Below, one piece after another: positions 1 through 7,336 of a stretch of DNA of 36,291 nt. Position 1 is the stretch's first letter. Each line of letters starts with the position of its first letter. The notes beneath the pieces are model-generated. The model worked only from the letters and a program-made list of their open reading frames with translations. It searched no databases and was not told the DNA's origin. This DNA is from Dehalococcoidia bacterium (GTDB lineage: Bacteria > Chloroflexota > Dehalococcoidia > UBA6926). A program made the translations under genes and the position numbers. The stretch covers positions 1 through 36,291 of the forward strand of contig VXMO01000034.1 of NCBI GenBank assembly GCA_009841045.1. The letters are read 5' to 3'.

Positions 1-169
1 TCTCGGCCTCGTCCACGTACTCGCGGGCCACGGAGTAGCCGTTGGCCTTCGCGTACTCCTTGAGCGCCCGAAGCTGGGCGGACACGGACAGGTCCACGTC
101 CTGGCGGTCGCTGGACACCCTGGCGTAGAGCGCCGCGGGTGTGAGCATCTGTAGGTGCTTCTTCTTCAT
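1..169 (-). CDS. Large serine recombinase, N-terminal part (cut by window edge)
   Basis: The reverse strand reads a 56-residue start beginning MKKKHLQMLTPAALYARVSS, followed by DRQDVDLSVSAQLRALKEYA and YVDEAE. This is the N-terminal resolvase/invertase domain; the serine in YARVSS is the expected nucleophile and DRQ...SxxxQ is the family signature. Such enzymes cut and rejoin att sites through a 5'-phosphoserine link and drive integration or excision of islands and phages. The ATG at 167-169 is preceded by AGGGAGGAC, a strong ribosome binding site. The gene lies 10 nt behind the ribbon-helix-helix gene and is probably cotranscribed with it. The rest of the protein (recombinase and zinc-ribbon domains) lies outside the window, so intactness cannot be judged. 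Confidence 0.88.
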   Translation of the reverse strand, partial: MKKKHLQMLTPAALYARVSSDRQDVDLSVSAQLRALKEYAKANGYSVAREYVDEAE

Positions 170-179
170 AATGTCCTCC

Positions 180-407
180 CTAATCTCCCTGTGGATATTC
201 CTGTTCGGCATGGCGCGCGCGGAGTCTCTCGTACCGGATGGTCCTGAGCCACTCTCGTTCTTCCATGTAGTTGCGAAGGGCCTCGCGGATGAGTTCGCTC
301 ATGGTGCGGCCCTCGTCGCGCATCACGTCCTGCACCTGCTCGGCCATCTCAGGCGGCAGGGAGAAGGTGATCGTCTTGGTGTTCCTGTTGATGAGTCTGT
401 TGGTCAT
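180..407 (-). CDS. Ribbon-helix-helix (CopG/Arc-type) DNA-binding protein
   Basis: This 75-residue protein has the ribbon-helix-helix layout: a beta strand TKTITFSLPPEMAEQVQ, then a helix-turn-helix with EGRTMSELIREALRNYMEE, and a basic, Arg/Glu-rich tail. Family members are dimeric repressors, often antitoxins or plasmid/transposon regulators. No toxin-like gene follows it. Instead the serine recombinase starts 10 nt downstream, so it most likely represses or sets the level of recombinase expression from a shared promoter just upstream. A TTGACA box about 40 nt before the start supports its being the first gene of the unit. Confidence 0.8.
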   Translation of the reverse strand: MTNRLINRNTKTITFSLPPEMAEQVQDVMRDEGRTMSELIREALRNYMEEREWLRTIRYERLRARHAEQEYPQGD

Positions 408-424
408 AAGCTGTCTTACTCTTT

Positions 425-454
425 ATCATTCGTCATCTGGCAGCCTGGTGTCAA
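425..454 (-). promoter_or_regulatory. Promoter for the RHH-recombinase unit
   Basis: On the minus strand TTGACA (449-454) is followed after 18 nt by AATGAT (425-430; 4 of 6 match to TATAAT). The RHH start codon at 407 is about 18 nt past the -10 box, giving a short leader. Assignment is by consensus only. Confidence 0.45.
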
Positions 455-542
455 GGAGCGACATCTCGGCATCTGGATGGCTTCCATCCTGCCATTCTCC
501 CGTGTCGCCATTCGACCAAACAAGGCGGAAGGCTAGGAAGAG

Positions 543-1358
543 TTACCTGTCTGACTCACTCGGATTCAACGTCTCGAATTCACGGACGCGCTCTATGACT
601 GTGCTTATCCAACCGATCAGCACACCCAACTGGGGTTCATCCCAACGCTGGTCGGTCTGACATACAAGATTGTTGCCTCTGCCTGCAGGGGCGAACAGGC
701 GAGTATTCAGCGCCTCGGTCCTCAGTGCTTCCACCACATCCTGTGGGACGTTTGAATTCCTTAACACCGAGTCGAAGTCAGTGTAAATGTTTTGGTTATA
801 CGCCGACGGTGGGTAGCCGTAGCAAACCACGACCATAGCCCCGTTGGACACCGCGTTGAGTGAGAATCCTTTGTAGCCCCACCTGATTCTTAATCCGTTC
901 TGCTTTCCCAGTGCCAGCACTCTATCGTAGACAATTGTTCCGTTTTCGTTGAGAGATGCGAGGAATTCCAGTTCGTTGGTTCGGCTCTGACGCTTCTTGA
1001 ACTCTGAAGAGGCCTCCCTGTCATCCGGCTGGAGCTCGGACGACTGATCGGCGTCCCGCGGGGTTACATCCCGGCCCGGCATCACACGTAACAGGACCTC
1101 GACTTGCTCGGGTTCGACTTGGAAGAACTCTCGAGAGGGGTTTACACGGTTTGGCCCGAAGGCCGTGTGTAGTGCGCGCTCAATCTCAGCGGCTTCCCTG
1201 TCCTCGATTTCTCGGGCGGTGACGCAATCAAAGGGAAGCGGAACACCGGTCGTGTACAGGTCGCTCATTCTGCGCTGCACATCCGGCCTGTCGGTCATGC
1301 CGATTTTCACTATTCCGGGCATCGCCGGATTGCTTAACACGTAAACGATGTTGGGCAT
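543..1358 (-). CDS. GIY-YIG nuclease family protein (T5orf172-like)
   Basis: This 271-residue protein opens with NIVYVLSNPAMPGIVKIGMT, the degenerate GIY-YIG strand pair seen in the T5orf172/Mug113 branch (YVL ... VKIG), followed by a helix with an Arg near RRMSDLYTTGVP and the conserved ALHTAFGPNRVNPSREFFQV segment, which supplies the family's H and FF...V positions. This domain fills residues 1-95. A polar linker follows, then a second globular domain of about 130 residues that I do not recognise (YDRVLALGKQNGLRIRWGYK). GIY-YIG proteins of this branch occur in phages, homing elements and defence islands, and nuclease action on DNA is the usual prediction. The ATG at 1356-1358 has AAGGAGAA 8 nt upstream, so the start is firm. 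It is a separate unit between the recombinase and the toxin-antitoxin pair. Confidence 0.75.
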   Translation of the reverse strand: MPNIVYVLSNPAMPGIVKIGMTDRPDVQRRMSDLYTTGVPLPFDCVTAREIEDREAAEIERALHTAFGPNRVNPSREFFQVEPEQVEVLLRVMPGRDVTPRDADQSSELQPDDREASSEFKKRQSRTNELEFLASLNENGTIVYDRVLALGKQNGLRIRWGYKGFSLNAVSNGAMVVVCYGYPPSAYNQNIYTDFDSVLRNSNVPQDVVEALRTEALNTRLFAPAGRGNNLVCQTDQRWDEPQLGVLIGWISTVIERVREFETLNPSESDR

Positions 1359-1406
1359 TTGCTACTTCTCCTTGTGGAGAGTTTGTATTCGGTCCGACTC
1401 CCCCGA

Positions 1407-1724
1407 CTATCGAACGGCGTTGACTTCGAGCTGAACGCCCTCGTGTTGCTGTATGCGGCTAATAACCTCAAAGAGGTTGCGGGCGTGGGGATTGCCGGAT
1501 GGTCCGAACATGCGCATCAGACTCTTGGGCGGTTTGTTTGTAATGGATCCAAGCTCCTCAAAGCCTATAGTCGCGTTGATGTAGTCACGCAGCACGATCT
1601 TGCCCGCGTCGACATCCCCCGCAAGAAGGCACTCGACGCCTTCCTTCAGCAACTCCTCTCGAAACGCCTGGTCGCGTTCAGCGCGGGCTTGCACAGTCTC
1701 CTTGAAATCACGGGTGAGCGGCAT
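1407..1724 (-). CDS. Antitoxin of HigBA-like pair
   Basis: This 105-residue protein reads like the HTH-containing antidote of RelE/HigB-type addiction modules: an N-terminal TRDFKETVQARAERDQAFRE segment typical of the family, then an atypical HTH region including DAGKIVLRDYINATIGFEEL and a kinase-like SLMRMFGPSGNP motif normally conserved in these antidotes. It follows the toxin gene by 3 nt, and its AGGAGG site lies inside the toxin's last codons, so translation is probably coupled. It should neutralise the toxin and repress the pair. Toxin-first order is normal for HigBA-type modules. Confidence 0.78.
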   Translation of the reverse strand: MPLTRDFKETVQARAERDQAFREELLKEGVECLLAGDVDAGKIVLRDYINATIGFEELGSITNKPPKSLMRMFGPSGNPHARNLFEVISRIQQHEGVQLEVNAVR

Positions 1725-1727
1725 GTC

Positions 1728-2057
1728 TCATACCTCCTGTTGCTTGCGACGCCTGTACTCCTGCCAGAGATCGCGGGCATCCTCGATGTCCTTCTGCTGG
1801 CGCTCTTTAGTACCACCGCCGAGCAGGACTATCAGGGTTTCTCCGTCCCTGCCGAAATAGACCCTGTAACCTGGGCCGGCGTGTATGCGACGCTCCAGCA
1901 CTCCGCTCCCCACGCCCCTGACATTGGACAAGTTTCCAGCCTCCATGCGGGCCAAGGCCGTCCTCACTCTGGCCGCTGCCCTAGCGTCGAGACCGTCGAA
2001 CCAGCGACCGAATGGGCTGCGGCCCCGGTCGTCTATGTATTCTCGGATCTCGACCAT
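1728..2057 (-). CDS. RelE/HigB-type toxin
   Basis: This 109-residue protein matches the phage Gp49-like/HigB toxin family: FGRWFDGLDARAAARVRTAL near the N-terminus, then the GVGSGVLERRIHAGPGYRVY core and the strand GETLIVLLGGGTKERQQKDI, the usual GGxK(S/E)xQxxDI signature. The basic and tyrosine residues around RRIHAGPGYRVYF form the predicted mRNA cleavage surface. Such toxins cut mRNA at the ribosome; pairs of this type stabilise islands and can act in phage-triggered growth arrest. The start has no clear ribosome binding site. It is first in a two-gene unit with the antitoxin. Confidence 0.82.
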   Translation of the reverse strand: MVEIREYIDDRGRSPFGRWFDGLDARAAARVRTALARMEAGNLSNVRGVGSGVLERRIHAGPGYRVYFGRDGETLIVLLGGGTKERQQKDIEDARDLWQEYRRRKQQEV

Positions 2058-2124
2058 AGCACTACGGTAACAGCTGCGTTACCATGATTCAAGCCTCGTG
2101 GCGTGGGGACCAACTTATTGCTGT

Positions 2125-2145
2125 CGTTGGAAACAACACCCAACG
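2125..2145. promoter_or_regulatory. Inverted repeat between divergent genes
   Basis: CGTTGG (2125-2130) and CCAACG (2140-2145) form a 6-bp inverted repeat in the short divergent gap between the toxin start and the rightward 325-residue gene. It could be an operator for the toxin-antitoxin repressor, but no second copy was seen. Confidence 0.3.
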
Positions 2146-2212
2146 TTCTGTCGTATGCGAATAAAGTAACTCATGTGTAGACTCAGAGAATCCATCGAGA
2201 GGTGAGTTACCA

Positions 2213-3190
2213 ATGGAAACAACACAATTCAAGAGCCCTGAGGAAGTACGGGAATATCTACGTTCGGAGTGGTCCAGAACGGATACTTCCGTGATCGAAC
2301 GCATGCGCAACATCCATGAAGTCCTACATTCTCTGCGAGTTGAGTCGTCTGAAATCGACTTTGAGGAAGTCGTATCTCCATTCATCGAGCAGTGGCGCAG
2401 TGACAACCCAGACTTAGCCCAGGACCTTGACCGAGTGGGCGCACAAGTCTTGAGCGTGATGCGCGAAGCAGCCAGGGGGTTGGAGTTCATGTTCATCCAA
2501 ATCTCGGCGGGAGTAAACCAGTGGATGCGCAATAACCCGGAGGCACTGCGAAAGCTGGTTGTTATCCTACGAATACTAGCCTCCGACAGCATAGCTTCCG
2601 AGTGGCACAAGCGGCGCGAAAAAGAGGGGGTCACCATTCCATTTGATGAGTCCGTTGGTCTGGCTATCGGCCTGATGACTTTTCGTATTCCATACAGTGG
2701 GACTCGACGCGCCGATGAAGGCAACCTAGCTACCATGTACGACTACGAGATGCGGGCGGTTGATGCACTGCGGACTGACCGCTTTGAGGAGCTGATTGAA
2801 GGAGCACAATCTAGCCCGGTAGACTTCAGGGCACTTCGAGAAGTCCTGTCTCACCTACTGGAGACGCACGAACCAGTTCCAGACGAGCTTGTTCAGTGGA
2901 GTTTATCAGTAGCCGCAGGCCGCGTGACATCTCCAAGCACAGGCCCTGGGAGAAGTCGCTACAAGAATCAGCATCGCGACGAATTGATTGCCCAAACGGT
3001 GCAGACCCTCGTGGACTGCGGCTTAAAGGCGACACGGAATGAGGCCTCAGCGCCCGAGTCTGCTTGTGATGCCGTATCGACAGCACTGAATGCTCACGGA
3101 GTCGAGCTAAGCTATGCCGGTGTAGCCAAGATATGGCAGTCCAGCAGACGTCAGAAACTTGCGCCACAGAACCCTTCCCCGCTGTCGTGA
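2213..3190 (+). CDS. Hypothetical protein, 325 residues
   Basis: I do not recognise a family. The protein is mostly alpha-helical and acidic at the N-terminus (KSPEEVREYLRSEW), with a longer helical stretch around residues 70-135 that includes EFMFIQISAGVNQWMRNNP. The last 80 residues are basic and polar; NQHRDELIAQTVQTLVDCGL and ELSYAGVAKIWQSSRRQK resemble a helix-turn-helix of the kind found in excisionase or mobile-element proteins (residues about 255-315). The ATG at 2213 follows GAGAGGTGAG, a good ribosome binding site. It is the only clear rightward gene in the left 29 kb, divergent from the toxin-antitoxin unit and convergent with the next gene. Function unknown. Confidence 0.7.
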   Translation: METTQFKSPEEVREYLRSEWSRTDTSVIERMRNIHEVLHSLRVESSEIDFEEVVSPFIEQWRSDNPDLAQDLDRVGAQVLSVMREAARGLEFMFIQISAGVNQWMRNNPEALRKLVVILRILASDSIASEWHKRREKEGVTIPFDESVGLAIGLMTFRIPYSGTRRADEGNLATMYDYEMRAVDALRTDRFEELIEGAQSSPVDFRALREVLSHLLETHEPVPDELVQWSLSVAAGRVTSPSTGPGRSRYKNQHRDELIAQTVQTLVDCGLKATRNEASAPESACDAVSTALNAHGVELSYAGVAKIWQSSRRQKLAPQNPSPLS

Positions 3191-3262
3191 CGCTGGCTTC
3201 ATAAACTGTTCATTCTCCGGCTTCGCCGTCCTTCTATGCCTCCGGCGCAGTTTCGGACTGGG

Positions 3263-3289
3263 ACGCCCGCCGCCTCCGAGCGCGGGCGT
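3263..3289. terminator. GC-rich hairpin between convergent genes
   Basis: ACGCCCGC (3263-3270) pairs perfectly with GCGGGCGT (3282-3289) across an 11-nt loop. It sits between two convergent genes, where a bidirectional terminator is expected, but has no T-run on either side. Confidence 0.4.
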
Positions 3290-3293
3290 AAGT

Positions 3294-3986
3294 TCAACTC
3301 ATCGCGGCTTGTAGCGTTTCCAGATAACTGCTGCACACTTCGTCATAGTGATCCAGGTAAGGCAAACAATGTCCGTAGTGCATAGTCTTCACTCCAGGAA
3401 CTTCAAAGTCCTGCGATTGTATGCTCTTACCGAAGGCGTCTGTACCACGGAAGCGGCCTGGCGCAAAGGTTAGCTGTTCGAGGTCTGGATGGCTCTCATT
3501 GCTCCATGATAGTGCCATAGGTTGCCAAGACATAGCGGCGAAAGCGTCAATGGCGTCTGCCTCCTTGGATGGAAAATGTGCGATGGCGATGTTTCTAATC
3601 ATGCGAACCTTTCTAACAAACGAAGTTTCTCTAGGCGGTTTGCAATGCTTTAGTCTAAGGCCTGAGAAGTTGTTCGCGCGGTTCAATTCGCTGTAAAAGG
3701 ACGTGTAAGCATTGTCAGCCGCAACGAAGAAGAAGGCATAGGAAAAGAGGCTCTTCAGCAAGGAGGGCTGTAACTCTGCAAAGCCAGATGTGACGGCAGA
3801 TAGCCTCGCTGAGTCGCTTGAAGCGTTTTCAATCTGCCTTTGATACGGTTCTACGGCGCGCAGCCAATCCTCTAAGACCTGCTCCAGAATGCGGTGTAGC
3901 ATCGGGATATTCTGGAAAAGTTGCGGTGGTGGAAAGACCTTCCCGCTAACGGTTATGTGTGACAGGTTCGTAAGCCTCGATGCCAT
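3294..3986 (-). CDS. Hypothetical protein with HEPN-like RNxxxxH motif
   Basis: This 230-residue protein is not a family I can name. It is helix-rich, with a hydrophobic helix LLKSLFSYAFFFVAADNAY around residues 75-95. The segment FVRKVRMIRNIAIAHFPSKE (about residues 123-142) contains R-N-x4-H, which fits the RX4-6H signature (N after R) of HEPN ribonuclease domains. HEPN proteins in defence islands are often toxins or effectors that cut RNA, and the motif usually lies in a late helix, as here. The start at 3986 is supported by AAGGAG 9 nt upstream. It stands alone, leftward, next to a defence island. The HEPN call is inference from one motif; a plain hypothetical protein remains possible. 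Confidence 0.6.
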   Translation of the reverse strand: MASRLTNLSHITVSGKVFPPPQLFQNIPMLHRILEQVLEDWLRAVEPYQRQIENASSDSARLSAVTSGFAELQPSLLKSLFSYAFFFVAADNAYTSFYSELNRANNFSGLRLKHCKPPRETSFVRKVRMIRNIAIAHFPSKEADAIDAFAAMSWQPMALSWSNESHPDLEQLTFAPGRFRGTDAFGKSIQSQDFEVPGVKTMHYGHCLPYLDHYDEVCSSYLETLQAAMS

Positions 3987-4073
3987 ACTTTCATTCTCCT
4001 TGAGAGGGATCGGCCGAGTGGAATTCGTACACGTTGTCCATTATGGCCTTCATTAGCATATGATGACGTTGCC

Positions 4074-4517
4074 CTACCTCAGCACGAACCAGAACAGGAG
4101 AACGCCACCGATCAGCAGCGCCAACAGCACCAAGGCGATCACGCGGGACGCGATGACCGCTTCCTTCGTCTTCTCGTGCGCAGCGCGCTCCTTCCGATAC
4201 GCCTCCTCCATCTCGTCATACCCCTGACGGCTGGCGGACTCGGACTCCCTGGCCTCGTCCCGCTCCCGCTCCAATTCCGACGCTCGTCCGTCCAACTCCC
4301 ATAGCCTCCGCCGTAGCTTGTCCTCACCAACGAGAGCCCGGCGCAGCAACTCGTCGTCGCTCACGTACTCCGGCCCGTGCATCCGCACGTAGACCCGGCG
4401 TCCCTCCCTGCGAACCTCGACCTCTCCCCTGCGAATCATCCGGTCGAGGGTTGAGACGGAGATATTCATCTCCCGCACGGCTTCCGCCTTCGTCACCCAG
4501 CGGACCTGCTCAGCCAT
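4074..4517 (-). CDS. Membrane-anchored HTH/coiled-coil protein
   Basis: This 147-residue protein starts with an excisionase/MerR-like helix-turn-helix: WVTKAEAVREMNISVSTLDR, RMIRRGEVEVRREGRRVYVR (residues 7-50). Then comes a charged coiled coil (about 60-118, many E/R/K heptads) and a C-terminal hydrophobic helix VIALVLLALLIGGVLLFWFV (about 126-145), which looks like a single transmembrane anchor. A longer reading frame upstream exists, but the ATG at 4517 fits the HTH edge and overlaps the preceding gene by 8 nt, as expected for coupled translation. It probably binds DNA near the membrane; plasmid or phage segregation, or signalling, are possible roles. No exact family identified. Confidence 0.62.
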   Translation of the reverse strand: MAEQVRWVTKAEAVREMNISVSTLDRMIRRGEVEVRREGRRVYVRMHGPEYVSDDELLRRALVGEDKLRRRLWELDGRASELERERDEARESESASRQGYDEMEEAYRKERAAHEKTKEAVIASRVIALVLLALLIGGVLLFWFVLR

Positions 4518-4974
4518 CGCTCTCTTCCGCGCTCCGTGACTGACGCTTCCACCCCCAGTTGAACAGACGAAGGCCCCGAGCCCCGGACTCTGGCGCATCC
4601 GGCGACTCCTGGCCCACAGCATCGTCGGCGGACTTCTGTGCCGCCTCCAGGGCCGCCACGCGCTGCGTCAGGTTCTCCACCAGTGCCGCCAGCTCGTGCG
4701 CCACTTCGAGTGCCACCTGTATCCTCGCTTCCAACCTGTCCACTGGCGTCGTCTTCTCCCACCCCGGATCGTCCATGTTGGCCATGAGCCGCTGGACGGC
4801 AAGGTTCATCCTGCTCGTCAACCGCTCTCGGTGCAGGGCCAGGGCTACAGTCTTCCGGTTCACGCCCAGAAGGGCCGCCGTCTTGCGCTGTCCTTCCCGC
4901 TCGACCAACCACTCCACGACCCACTTGAGGTCGGGCCGATCGTCGTCGGTCCTCGATGCCCGTCCGTTGCTCAT
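4510..4974 (-). CDS. HTH/coiled-coil protein, hypothetical
   Basis: This protein of about 154 residues has an N-terminal helix-turn-helix, LVEREGQRKTAALLGVNRKT (about residues 24-43), followed by an amphipathic coiled coil (RLEARIQVALEVAHELAALV, ENLTQRVAALEAAQK) and a disordered acidic C-terminus. The ATG at 4974 is preferred over the TTG at 4980 because GAGG lies 9 nt before it. It overlaps the next gene by 8 nt, so the two proteins, both HTH plus coiled coil, may work together or form a hetero-oligomer. The HTH resembles a resolvase or Fis-type module. Function not recognised. Confidence 0.58.
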   Translation of the reverse strand: MSNGRASRTDDDRPDLKWVVEWLVEREGQRKTAALLGVNRKTVALALHRERLTSRMNLAVQRLMANMDDPGWEKTTPVDRLEARIQVALEVAHELAALVENLTQRVAALEAAQKSADDAVGQESPDAPESGARGLRLFNWGWKRQSRSAEESDG

Positions 4975-5158
4975 TTCCAACCTCTACAGGGGTGGCCCGC
5001 TTTGTCCATTTCACCCACTTTTCGGTGGAACCAGCCCTTTACTCAAAGTGTTCACTGAAACTTGCCGATGCACCCCAAAATCAGCATGTTTGCATAGCTG
5101 AAATGGGCCAGGATGTCCGTTTCTACCCACGCCCCAAAATCGCGTCGCCCATCCCCAC

Positions 5159-5180
5159 ATCGGTTTCGGCCAAAACCGAT
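5159..5180. repeat. Perfect inverted repeat, possible operator
   Basis: ATCGGTTT (5159-5166), six-nt spacer CGGCCA, AAACCGAT (5173-5180). It lies about 185 nt upstream of the HTH/coiled-coil pair and could be its operator. It lacks a T-run, so a terminator is less likely. Confidence 0.45.
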
Positions 5181-5284
5181 GGGCCAAACTGGGCCACCGC
5201 CACCGCCAACATTCCAAATCACGCTCGCATCGACTCTCCGAGGCCGCCGAGAAGGTCCATCTAAAGCTAATTCCCTCCCAGCCG

Positions 5285-5313
5285 GTTGACACGTCAGGGT
5301 TGGAAAAGTGCAA
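5285..5313 (+). promoter_or_regulatory. Promoter-like sequence, rightward
   Basis: TTGACA at 5285-5290, a 17-nt spacer, and TGCAAT (4 of 6 to TATAAT). No credible coding sequence follows, so if active it would make a short untranslated or antisense RNA into the gene at 5530. Confidence 0.3.
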
Positions 5314-5510
5314 TTTGGCCGTCTCGGAAGGGGTGTTTCAGTTTAGCATGGCTTCCCACCCACTTGCATTTTCTGGCGCTGACCGGTCAGGCGGGAAATC
5401 AGCCCGTTTCGTAGTTAAATCAGGGGCAAATCGGGCGATCTACGGCCTCTCAAGACCCCGCCGACAGGCCAAGATGTTCCCTTTTGTCCACCCCAGACAG
5501 CAAAGAGGGC

Positions 5511-5535
5511 AGATAGCGGCGTATCGACGCTATCT
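5511..5535 (-). terminator. Terminator-like hairpin at the end of the leftward gene run
   Basis: AGATAGCG (5511-5518) pairs perfectly with CGCTATCT (5528-5535) over a 9-nt loop. The hairpin overlaps the stop codon of the winged-helix gene (5530-5532). On the minus strand it is followed by a short pyrimidine run, CCCTCTTT. Confidence 0.5.
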
Positions 5536-7239
5536 ATTCCCCCCTACAGGACGGTGCTGCATCTGGTGGTAGAGGGAGTTCCAGCCGTAGTCACTCAGCC
5601 CGGACAGGGGCAGCCTCGGGGACTCCGATTCCCACAGTGGACGCCAGGACTTTCCGAGTACTCCTGCGGTGGACAGCACGGGGATGCAGGACACTAAGAT
5701 GGGCAACGACATCCGGCTCAACTGGGCGGCGGTATGGACGTAGGTTTCCTCGACCTCCTCGGTGTCCACGACGAACAGGGTGGTCGGGAATGGCGGTTGA
5801 TCGTCTTTATGCTCAGGCGACCAGTAGTAGCTTTCGTAGGGACGCAAGCGGGCTATGACTCCTCTGGGGTGACGGGCTCGAAGCTCGTGCTCGAAGTAGA
5901 AGGGCACGTGGAGACCCCTGGTCACCAGGTGCCCCACGGCGTCGGGGGCGATGGCCGAATCGCCCCAGTTGTAGGCACGGTCTGACCTCGCGGTGGGGAC
6001 GGACCACACCAGCTCGGTGTCGGGGTCGGCCCTGGTCTCCGCTGCCAGCTTCGAGAGGAACCACGTGATGCCGTCGGCGTGCTTCGTCTGCCGAGCCCAC
6101 GTCTCGATGCGGTGGCCCGCGTACCGCCTGCGGCCCTGCTTGTCGGTGGTGAGGGCCGTGCTCCATATGCCCCGGGTCGTGGGGAGCTGGGCGCGATCCC
6201 TGTGAGTCACGTAGCGAATGCCCTCCGCGGACAGGGTGTAGCGGGTGTCTCCGCGTTTGCCCTGGCGCTCCACGAGGCCCCAGATATCGACGAGGCTGCG
6301 CATCATCTGGCTGACTCGTCCCTCGGAGACGCCGAGCCAGAGGGCCAAGTGCTCACGGGGGATCATCGGGTGGTCGGTGATGATGTCCAGCGTCCGCTTC
6401 TCAGCAGGGCAGACGCCGAAGGCCGGCGCAACCCCTATCATCCGTTCAGGCTGGGGTATGGACGCCCGTTTCCGTTCCGGCGACTGCGTGCGAGACCCGA
6501 CGGGGGTGTTGCGGGAGACCACGCCATTCAGCGAGAAGAACGGGCTGCCGATCACGAACGACGTGCAGCGCCAGAGGCGGCGGTCCTCGCTCTCCAGCGC
6601 GTCCCTGGACTCCACGGCCACGTAGCAGTCTTCGATATTCCGGTCGTCGCAGAACCTCGTCGTCAGCCTCTCCTCCCAAATGCTGGGCACCAGAACCAGA
6701 ACGGCACCGGGACGTCGTCTGTAGTCGTACTCGGCTATGGCCCTCAGCCGGTCGTAGAGAGACCGGCGCCGCAGGGCCAGGCCCTGGCGCAAAATGCTGA
6801 AGCTGCAACCGTCGTGCAGGGTGATGGTGGCGTCGAAGCGGCCCCTTCGGTGGAACTCCACCCGGGACCGCAGTCCGTCGATGCCGAGGGACATCGACGC
6901 AGCGAGTCGGTAGACGCTGGCCACCGCGTCCATCCTGCGGATGAGCAGCGCCAGCCACTCCCTCGACATGGGGTAGGCGCGCACGAAGTCAGTGGGCGTG
7001 TCGAAGCCGAGGACCTCTGTGGCCTCGCCGACGCCCTTGGCCGTCAAGTGGTATCGCTGGCTCGACGGCAGGTGCGCGGCGCCGTGGCTGACCCTCCCCA
7101 CGATGCCGTCTGCCAGCAGGTCGGCCAAGTTGCGGTGGACCGTGGCGTGCGGCTCGCCGAGAATGCCCGCCAGCTCCGTCGAATCGACGAAGGGCGTCCG
7201 GCTGAGGGCGTCGAGCATCTGTCGTTCTGAGATCGGCAT
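5530..7239 (-). CDS. Double winged-helix, replication-relaxation-like protein
   Basis: The protein has 569 residues from the ATG at 7239; a TTG 36 nt further up is possible. Residues 1-75 form a winged helix (DALSRTPFVDSTELAGILGE, ATVHRNLADLLADGIVGRV). A middle domain of unknown type follows, then a second winged helix near residues 280-350 (LALWLGVSEGRVSQMMRSLV). The C-terminal part contains DSAIAPDAVGHLVTRG, FYFEHELRA and RLRPYESYYW, the pattern of replication-relaxation family proteins (PDAVG, an E-rich strand, LxxYxxY), which has an endonuclease-like core in related proteins. It lies 97 nt after the methyltransferase and could be the last gene of the run, although a hairpin separates them. 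A regulator or a DNA-nicking partner of the island are both possible. No strong ribosome binding site is visible. Confidence 0.65.
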   Translation of the reverse strand: MPISERQMLDALSRTPFVDSTELAGILGEPHATVHRNLADLLADGIVGRVSHGAAHLPSSQRYHLTAKGVGEATEVLGFDTPTDFVRAYPMSREWLALLIRRMDAVASVYRLAASMSLGIDGLRSRVEFHRRGRFDATITLHDGCSFSILRQGLALRRRSLYDRLRAIAEYDYRRRPGAVLVLVPSIWEERLTTRFCDDRNIEDCYVAVESRDALESEDRRLWRCTSFVIGSPFFSLNGVVSRNTPVGSRTQSPERKRASIPQPERMIGVAPAFGVCPAEKRTLDIITDHPMIPREHLALWLGVSEGRVSQMMRSLVDIWGLVERQGKRGDTRYTLSAEGIRYVTHRDRAQLPTTRGIWSTALTTDKQGRRRYAGHRIETWARQTKHADGITWFLSKLAAETRADPDTELVWSVPTARSDRAYNWGDSAIAPDAVGHLVTRGLHVPFYFEHELRARHPRGVIARLRPYESYYWSPEHKDDQPPFPTTLFVVDTEEVEETYVHTAAQLSRMSLPILVSCIPVLSTAGVLGKSWRPLWESESPRLPLSGLSDYGWNSLYHQMQHRPVGGNR

Positions 7240-7318
7240 GGTGCGAGAGTAGCGATTGATCGCCCCTGTGGGCAATCGTCACGTGGTACACCGGGGATTG
7301 GAAGTGTGTTCTCTGGAT

Positions 7319-7334
7319 TCAGCGCGGGCGCTGA
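7319..7334. terminator. Hairpin just after the methyltransferase stop
   Basis: TCAGCG/CGCTGA with a CGGG loop sits directly past the stop codon of the methyltransferase on the minus strand. There is no U-run, so it may only attenuate readthrough into the winged-helix gene. Confidence 0.33.
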
Positions 7335-7336
7335 GA

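Larger units (their letters stand above)
4981..5529. other. Non-coding stretch of about 550 nt with repeats and hairpins
   Basis: No convincing gene was seen. It holds a perfect 8-bp inverted repeat ATCGGTTT/AAACCGAT (5159-5180), several GGGCCA boxes nearby (about 5104, 5181 and 5190), and a rightward TTGACA (5285-5290) with TGCAAT 17 nt on. Short open frames here have no ribosome binding sites or family likeness. A regulatory or replication-control role is possible because the flanking genes are an HTH protein and a replication-relaxation-like protein. Confidence 0.5.

Noticed and set aside
1359-2087. Long rightward open frame over the toxin-antitoxin pair
   Set aside because: It is the antisense shadow of two recognised genes and has no family likeness.
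5300-5572. 90-residue rightward frame after a promoter-like site
   Set aside because: Its start lies inside the promoter spacer, it lacks a ribosome binding site, and it overlaps the terminator hairpin and the opposite gene's end.
6079-7230. 383-residue rightward frame
   Set aside because: It is antisense to the winged-helix gene; its His/Arg/Pro-rich composition is typical of a GC-rich shadow.
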